Source: CAJQPP01 sp963793465 (GTDB taxonomy: Bacteria; Planctomycetota; Planctomycetia; Pirellulales; Pirellulaceae). From it: a stretch of 64,000 nt of DNA. Positions within the stretch are counted from its first letter, which is position 1, and each line of letters begins with the position of its first letter. The notes under the pieces are model-generated. The model saw only the letters and a list, made by a program, of their open reading frames with translations, had not been told where the DNA came from and searched no databases. The stretch lies in NCBI GenBank assembly GCA_963793465.1, contig CAWCAJ010000013.1, forward strand, positions 186,001 through 250,000, written 5' to 3'. Below are positions 59,357-64,000 of the stretch, one piece after another. The translations under genes were made by a program, and so were the position numbers.

Positions 59357-59667
59357 GTCAGTCTCGGAGAGACTGACCTACGGGCACGCCATCTCGCGAT
59401 GTATCAGTCTCGGAGAGACTGACCTACGTAGCCGAGTCTCTCCGAGACTCGGTCTTCCAACACCCCGAACAACCCCCGAAAAACCAGGCAGATGGACACA
59501 AAGTGGACGGCCACCAAAGGCCAAGACCAGAGTTTGACTGAAAAACTCTCCGCTCCAATACTCAAATGTCAGTCTCGGAGAGACTGACCTACGGGCACGC
59601 CATCTCGCGATGTATCAGTCTCGGAGAGACTGACTCTACGTAGCCGAGTCTCTCCGAGACTCGGTCT
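59357..59667 (+). repeat. Second array of twin-hairpin repeats, 211-bp period
   Basis: Two copies of a segment starting gtcagtctcggagagactg lie at 59357 and 59568. Each holds two copies of the first hairpin and one of the second (ccgagtctc-tcc-gagactcgg, at 59432 and 59644), with cgggcacgccatctcgcgat between the first two. The spacer 59480-59567 matches the non-hairpin part of the 165-bp unit at 53857. It begins 20 bases beyond the stop of the exbD-like gene. Confidence 0.93.
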
Positions 59668-59686
59668 TTGCCCCGGCCAGCTGGCC

Positions 59687-60268
59687 TCAGTTGCTGTCGC
59701 GAAACTTGATCTTCTCGATCAACTTGATGATTTTCCGGCTGTCATCCCGGTAACCGGAGATGGCCTCGATGGCATACACGGTATCTTCGTACCGCAAATC
59801 CGCATCGGCCTCGATCTCGGCCTCAATTTCCGATGCCGAACCGGGATCGCCGCTGCCACTGCCGACCACGTTGATCACAAACTGATTCAAGCTGTTAAAG
59901 ACCTTGCGAGATTCCAGGTTCTGCTGCAGTTCGGCGGCAGTCAGCTTGCCGGTCGGTGAACCGGGCCGGGCCGGGTAAACCGAGCGGACCCAGGTCTGTT
60001 GATCGGGACCAAACGTCACTTCGATGCGATCCAGAAACCGGTTTTCAGGATTGGCCGTCAGTCGCACTTGCAGAAAATCTTCCAGCGTTTCGATTTCCAT
60101 GGTGGGCTCGGCGGCGGCCGAGGGCATGCGGATGTTGTAGTCTCCCTCCATGGCCGTGACCTTGTAGGTCATGATAAAAAACACCAGCAACTGGAATACG
60201 ATATCGATCATGGGCGTCATGGCCAACTTGATCTCTTCGTTCTGCTTGTCGTATCCGCGAATTTTCAT
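59687..60268 (-). CDS. ExbD/TolR-like protein
   Basis: This 193-residue protein has one N-terminal membrane helix with the conserved channel Asp in AMTPMIDIVFQLLVFFIM and a periplasmic domain. ExbD with ExbB forms a proton-driven motor for outer-membrane transport or envelope integrity. The periplasmic part holds an acidic insert (SASEIEAEIEADADL). It is the last gene of the operon, 39 bases after the other ExbD gene. Confidence 0.9.
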   Translation of the reverse strand: MKIRGYDKQNEEIKLAMTPMIDIVFQLLVFFIMTYKVTAMEGDYNIRMPSAAAEPTMEIETLEDFLQVRLTANPENRFLDRIEVTFGPDQQTWVRSVYPARPGSPTGKLTAAELQQNLESRKVFNSLNQFVINVVGSGSGDPGSASEIEAEIEADADLRYEDTVYAIEAISGYRDDSRKIIKLIEKIKFRDSN

Positions 60269-60307
60269 CGATTCCCTTTACCCGGTTGGCAATGCCGCGA
60301 CCTGTTT

Positions 60308-60748
60308 TCAGCGCAATCGCTCGATCACCCGCAGTGAGAAATTTTCCAGTTGCTCGGATTTGCATTTATTCATCAAACGCTGCACGTCGCCCGTGCGGGC
60401 ATCCATATCCGCCCGGATGATCACATTGATATCGCTGGTGGGCACCCCTTGTGTATTAGCCGTGCGAATCTCGCGAATCAGTACCGGCCGAATGACATCG
60501 ATGTTGGCCATCACATTATCGAAGTGGGCCACGCTGCCATCTTCCTTGAGGTTCAGTGTGATCTTGTAGGGCGGAGGTTCCTCCGGGGGTTTGGCCAACT
60601 CGCTGAGCGGTAGATTGATCTCTTCGCTCTTTTCCACTTCCGAAAAGTTGATGATCAGCATGAAGAAGGCGATCAACTGGAACGTCATGTCGATCATGGG
60701 CGTAAGATCGCCCTCCAGGATCTGGGTACTTTTGCGGCGGAACCTCAT
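60308..60748 (-). CDS. ExbD/TolR-like protein (second paralogue)
   Basis: This 146-residue protein has the conserved helix LTPMIDMTFQLIAFFMLI and a periplasmic domain (YKITLNLKEDGSVAHFDN, VIIRADMDARTGDVQRLM). Paired, unequal ExbD genes behind one ExbB are common in planctomycetes. It starts 6 bases after the ExbB stop. Confidence 0.92.
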   Translation of the reverse strand: MRFRRKSTQILEGDLTPMIDMTFQLIAFFMLIINFSEVEKSEEINLPLSELAKPPEEPPPYKITLNLKEDGSVAHFDNVMANIDVIRPVLIREIRTANTQGVPTSDINVIIRADMDARTGDVQRLMNKCKSEQLENFSLRVIERLR

Positions 60749-60754
60749 CGGTGG

Positions 60755-61582
60755 TTACCCCTTTCCCGAGACGTTTTCAAAGCGACTCATCAGGTTCTCG
60801 CTGACGATACCGACTTCCAGCACCAGTCGCTGCACCCGGTTGCGGAGGATGTTGTAGGAGGCAATGGCGGGAATCGCAATCGCCAATCCAACGAGCGTGG
60901 TCATCAGTGCGCGGGAAATCCCCCCCGCCAATTCGTTGGGGTCAGGCGCGCCACCGGCCTGGGCAATGGTACTGAAGGAATCGATCATTCCGTGCACGGT
61001 ACCAAACAGTCCAATCATGGGAGAGATCGTTCCGATCAAGGCCAGGTAACTGAGTCGGTGATCCAGTTTCATGCTCTCCTCTTCGCCGACCTCCTGCATG
61101 CCCTCCACGGCCTGGGCATAACCCGCCGTCAACTTGGCCAAGCCAGTGGATAACACATTACCCAGGAAGGAATCATCGGCCTTGGCCATCTCGTAGGCCT
61201 CCTGGTAGTTCTTTTGATCCAGGTTGGCTTCAAAGTTCTCGATCAGGTGGTCCGGGCAGACCGTTTCCCGGCGGGCCGAAAGCAGGTTCATCACGAATAG
61301 GGCCACCAGCGTGAAGGACAGAATCAGAAACACGATGATGTACAGCGGCCCCAGCGACTCCACCAACCAACTCAGGAAAGACTTTTTCTGCACGGTTTCA
61401 CCGTTGCCCGGCGTTTCCTGAAAGGCCAGCAACTCACTGGCCAGTTGGGGGGCCAAAGCCAGCCCACACACCAACAGGACCATCCCCCAGGCAACCAGGA
61501 TTTGTCGGCGACTGAAACAGGACGGGTTCCTTTGTTCAGACAGGAATCGGCCCATCGGGGGCTCAGCAGGTCGTCGCATCAA
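60755..61582 (-). CDS. ExbB/TolQ/MotA-family proton channel protein
   Basis: This 275-residue protein has an N-terminal hydrophobic lead segment, then three membrane helices including LYIIVFLILSFTLVALFVM, YLALIGTISPMIGLFGTVHG (family motif) and ALMTTLVGLAIAIPAIASYN. It would form the ring around the ExbD helices. It stands 212 bases downstream of the TPR-protein gene on the same strand, with the two exbD genes next. Confidence 0.92.
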   Translation of the reverse strand: MMRRPAEPPMGRFLSEQRNPSCFSRRQILVAWGMVLLVCGLALAPQLASELLAFQETPGNGETVQKKSFLSWLVESLGPLYIIVFLILSFTLVALFVMNLLSARRETVCPDHLIENFEANLDQKNYQEAYEMAKADDSFLGNVLSTGLAKLTAGYAQAVEGMQEVGEEESMKLDHRLSYLALIGTISPMIGLFGTVHGMIDSFSTIAQAGGAPDPNELAGGISRALMTTLVGLAIAIPAIASYNILRNRVQRLVLEVGIVSENLMSRFENVSGKG

Positions 61583-61794
61583 TGATCTCCGGAAATTGCG
61601 GGCTTGTGGGTTCAGGTTACAGGTTTCAGGAAGGGATGCCGTGTTTCTGTTCAGCGATCTGCTTCACCACAGGCAATGAAGCAGGATTCCAAGGCTGTCG
61701 CATGATGCTAGTAATGGAGCGTGGTTCTCATCGTGAGGCCTGATTCTAATAGCGTCCGCCAAGCCCGCAAACCGCCCCGTGCCGGCTGGGCGGA

Positions 61795-62856
61795 TTACTT
61801 CAATTGCGAGGCCCACCAGGTATTGCGGTACCGTTCGGTCAACTTCTGACGGGCCCGGGCGGCCCGGTCCGGGCGATTGGCCTGGCCCCACAAGTCCACC
61901 AGGTAGTACAGGGCCTGGGCGTGACTGTCGGGATCCATCGTAAACAGCAGATCCGTTTTCAGGAAAGCTCGAATCGCTTCTTTGACTTTCTGCTGCTGAG
62001 CGTAACACACACCCAATGCATTGTTGGCGTGCGCGAACAACTCGACATTCTTGGAACTTTCATTGCTGATGATCTGAGCCGCTATACTCTCGCCCTCGCC
62101 GGGGTTCCCACTCAAGGCCAATGCCTGGGCGCGGAGGCAGCGAGCGATCAACTTGGATTGCACCGCGTACTCGTCCGTACCGGGATCCGCTTCGGTGGCC
62201 TGGAAATCCTGAATCGCCTCGGCATACTGGCCCGAATACAACCGGGCCTTTCCCGATTTCAACTTGCCGTTAAAGCTGATCTCGGGCCAGGGGCAGGCGG
62301 CTGTCTTCTGAAATTGGCTGACCGCTGCATCGAATCGCCCCAGCGACATGGCCAGATCCCCAAATGCATCCAGCGCCGGGTACAGGTGATAGCTGTCGGG
62401 ATAGTCTCTCAAAAACTGGCTCATGATCTCTGCGGCCTGATCTGCCGAAACATCCCCACCACGCAAAGCCTCCCGGGCGGACGCCGCCGCCCGATAGAAT
62501 TCGGTTTCCTGTTTCAAGATATCCCGGGAAGGCGTGTCATTGATGTTTTGAAGTTCCTGCAGACAGGCGCTGAAGCGATCATCGTAATAGGCCGATTTGG
62601 CACGGGCCAGTTCATTGGCGCCATCAAATCGGATCAACCGCACATTCCAGGGGGGTACATTCCTGGGACCCTCGGCGGTGTTGATCACGATATTGTCCGC
62701 GGTGTAAGACTGGATGGCGCCACGCAAGGGACGGCCGGCGATCAGGGTAATGGAATCGGACTGCGCCACGGCCGAATCGAGCGGCCCCCAGCCGTACATG
62801 CAGCAGCCCATGCAAATCAGTGTGAAACGAATCCAGGGAACTGGGGCACTCAACAT
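61795..62856 (-). CDS. Secreted TPR-like protein upstream of exbB
   Basis: This protein of about 353 residues has a signal peptide (PWIRFTLICMGCCMYGWG) and a short domain DSITLIAGRPLRGAIQSYTADNI, then helix-turn-helix TPR-like repeats (ALRGGDVSADQAAEIMSQF, ARLYSGQYAEAIQDFQAT, ANNALGVCYAQQQKVKEAI). The ATG at 62856 (MLSAPVPW) lies 4 bases after the stop of the next upstream gene, indicating tight coupling. It likely organises envelope complexes; the function is unproven. Confidence 0.75.
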   Translation of the reverse strand: MLSAPVPWIRFTLICMGCCMYGWGPLDSAVAQSDSITLIAGRPLRGAIQSYTADNIVINTAEGPRNVPPWNVRLIRFDGANELARAKSAYYDDRFSACLQELQNINDTPSRDILKQETEFYRAAASAREALRGGDVSADQAAEIMSQFLRDYPDSYHLYPALDAFGDLAMSLGRFDAAVSQFQKTAACPWPEISFNGKLKSGKARLYSGQYAEAIQDFQATEADPGTDEYAVQSKLIARCLRAQALALSGNPGEGESIAAQIISNESSKNVELFAHANNALGVCYAQQQKVKEAIRAFLKTDLLFTMDPDSHAQALYYLVDLWGQANRPDRAARARQKLTERYRNTWWASQLK

Positions 62857-62860
62857 TCGG

Positions 62861-64000
62861 TTATCCTTTGTCCTGCTGCATCTGAACCAGCAATTCTTCC
62901 AGGCGGGATTTCCACGGCGGCCCACCCATGTCGGGAACTCTTGCTTTGAATTTCACGATCTCATCAATGGCCGATTGCTGCAGTTTGTCCTGTTTGCGGA
63001 TTTTTCCGTAGCGAAACTTGCAGCGGGCGATGTTGAAAATCGCCTCGGCTAACAGGGCATTCTTGCGGCTCCGTTGGGCGGCCTTGGCCAGATTGACCCA
63101 TCCCATGATGGTCGTAACCTGTGCTCCGTCCGCAGCGGTGCGAGGTTCGCCACCCCGAATCGCTTTCACCAGGATGTCGGGTTCTCCCTTTTCCAAACCC
63201 CATTCTGCATAGACACGCGCGGCTTCAACCTGCAGGTCGGTAAAACGGCGATTATCATCGATCGCCAGCATATCACCGAACACGCGGATGGCTTGTTCAT
63301 ATTCTCCGGTACCCCGCAACGAATTGGCCAGACCCCGTTGGATCTCCAGGCGAATACGATCGTCGGGTTCCTTGGTGGCCGAAAGTGTCTGATAAACCTT
63401 GACCGCCTGATCAAAAAACCGCCGGGAGGCTGTATCCAGTCCGGCTTCCTTGAGACCTTGGCCAATTTCCGATGTCATCGATCCCGTCAACAGCATCAAA
63501 TTGCGATCGCTGGCCGTGGTTCCCAAACCAGTCAGAAACGACTCCAGTCCGGCGGCAAAGGCCTGCCTTTGGTCATTATTCTGCAACGAATCAAATTGTT
63601 GTTTCAACTCGCTGGCAAGCGTCAGATAGATATCCGATAGTTGCTTTTGCCCTTCCGTCGAGTCACCGATATCGTCTTTCAGGGCCGCCAACACCGCCTG
63701 TGATTTCTCGACCCAGCTCAAGGAGTTTTCCGCATCGCGGAGTTTTGCCAGGTAGGCGCGAATGCTGGTTTTATAGGTATCTCTTCGAAAGCGGTCATCC
63801 TGAGCCACCTCATGTTTGTTTTTAATCAGATCCAAGGGGGCCACGGTCGCGAGTTCCAGCAATTCAATGGCCTGATCTGCCTGATCGGCATCCAGATAGA
63901 GCTCGGCCAAGGCCAGTACCGACCGGGCTTCATAAATACTCAGGTTGTCGGATTTCAGCCAAGACACGCCATTCTCCAACAGCTTCCGCGCCTGATCCCG
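62861..64000 (-). CDS. TPR-like repeat protein (5' end outside window)
   Basis: The frame runs out of the window, so the N-terminus is missing; about 379 residues are seen. Repeating amphipathic helices (VLALAELYLDADQADQAIELL, ALADSLRGTGEYEQAIRVF-like, YAEWGLEKGEPDILVKAI) indicate TPR or TPR-like units. No enzyme motif is visible. It is translationally coupled to the TPR protein downstream (4-base gap) and belongs with the Exb operon. Confidence 0.7.
   Translation of the reverse strand, partial: RDQARKLLENGVSWLKSDNLSIYEARSVLALAELYLDADQADQAIELLELATVAPLDLIKNKHEVAQDDRFRRDTYKTSIRAYLAKLRDAENSLSWVEKSQAVLAALKDDIGDSTEGQKQLSDIYLTLASELKQQFDSLQNNDQRQAFAAGLESFLTGLGTTASDRNLMLLTGSMTSEIGQGLKEAGLDTASRRFFDQAVKVYQTLSATKEPDDRIRLEIQRGLANSLRGTGEYEQAIRVFGDMLAIDDNRRFTDLQVEAARVYAEWGLEKGEPDILVKAIRGGEPRTAADGAQVTTIMGWVNLAKAAQRSRKNALLAEAIFNIARCKFRYGKIRKQDKLQQSAIDEIVKFKARVPDMGGPPWKSRLEELLVQMQQDKG

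Noticed and set aside
59160..59537. A 125-codon open frame upstream of and into the second hairpin array
   Set aside because: It reads repeat DNA and a Gly/Arg-rich spacer with no family match.

Overview
This 64 kb window looks like chromosome of a planctomycete, most likely a Pirellulaceae relative of Rhodopirellula or Blastopirellula. The evidence is lineage flavour seen directly: a DUF1559 protein with a type IV pilin-like N-terminus, a very long SecA with a C-terminal SEC-C zinc motif, a fused ResB-CcsA cytochrome c biogenesis protein, a multiheme protein with an EPCGC domain, a secreted propeller-M28-PDZ peptidase, a membrane Ser/Thr kinase, and an FHA-GAF-SpoIIE phosphatase beside a STAS protein. 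Gene names below rest on motif recognition by eye; no database search was run.

Layout. 0-10 kb: a 5'-truncated HtrA-like protein, then a mostly minus-strand run: ruvX, a secreted lipase-like hydrolase, two sugar-nucleotide pyrophosphorylases (GDP-mannose and UDP-GlcNAc type), a membrane protein with a broken frame, metK and waaA. The pyrophosphorylases and the Kdo transferase point to envelope polysaccharide synthesis. 10-20 kb: secA (frame broken near the 3' end), a metallo-beta-lactamase-fold phosphodiesterase, a secreted diheme cytochrome, two secreted proteins of unknown role and a YhaM-type HD exonuclease. 20-35 kb: a secreted M14 carboxypeptidase-like protein broken by two frameshifts, proS (archaeal/eukaryal type), DUF4416, a 39-residue membrane peptide, the multiheme protein, the kinase, an AI-2E-type membrane protein and the propeller-M28-PDZ peptidase. 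35-48 kb: a flavin-dependent oxidoreductase, an unknown gene next to fumarylacetoacetase, a lipoprotein, the ResB-CcsA protein, a membrane-anchored unknown, aroC and a bile-acid-symporter-like carrier. 48-51 kb: prfA-prmC.

51-56 kb is the accessory part. The xer recombinase gene is followed by a second copy of its last 117 bases plus about 100 bases of downstream sequence. Between the two copies lie a nucleotidyltransferase gene and a fragment of a different nucleotidyltransferase module. An intact example of that second module (small protein, nucleotidyltransferase, small protein) lies 1.3 kb further on, with another fragment of it beyond. A 165-bp hairpin-bearing tandem repeat separates these pieces, and related hairpins recur near 59.4 kb. 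55.7-59 kb is a signalling module (STAS, FHA-GAF-SpoIIE) next to a DUF1559 gene; 59.7-64 kb is an ExbB-ExbD-ExbD plus TPR-protein cluster.

Two window-wide patterns matter for any reader. First, at least six otherwise conserved genes are broken by single-base frameshifts, several at short homopolymers; in essential genes such as secA and prmC this suggests sequencing or assembly error rather than gene death. Second, short tandem duplications of 12-22 bp are common at gene ends, in spacers and just after signal peptides. No tRNA, rRNA, CRISPR array or intact insertion sequence was seen.
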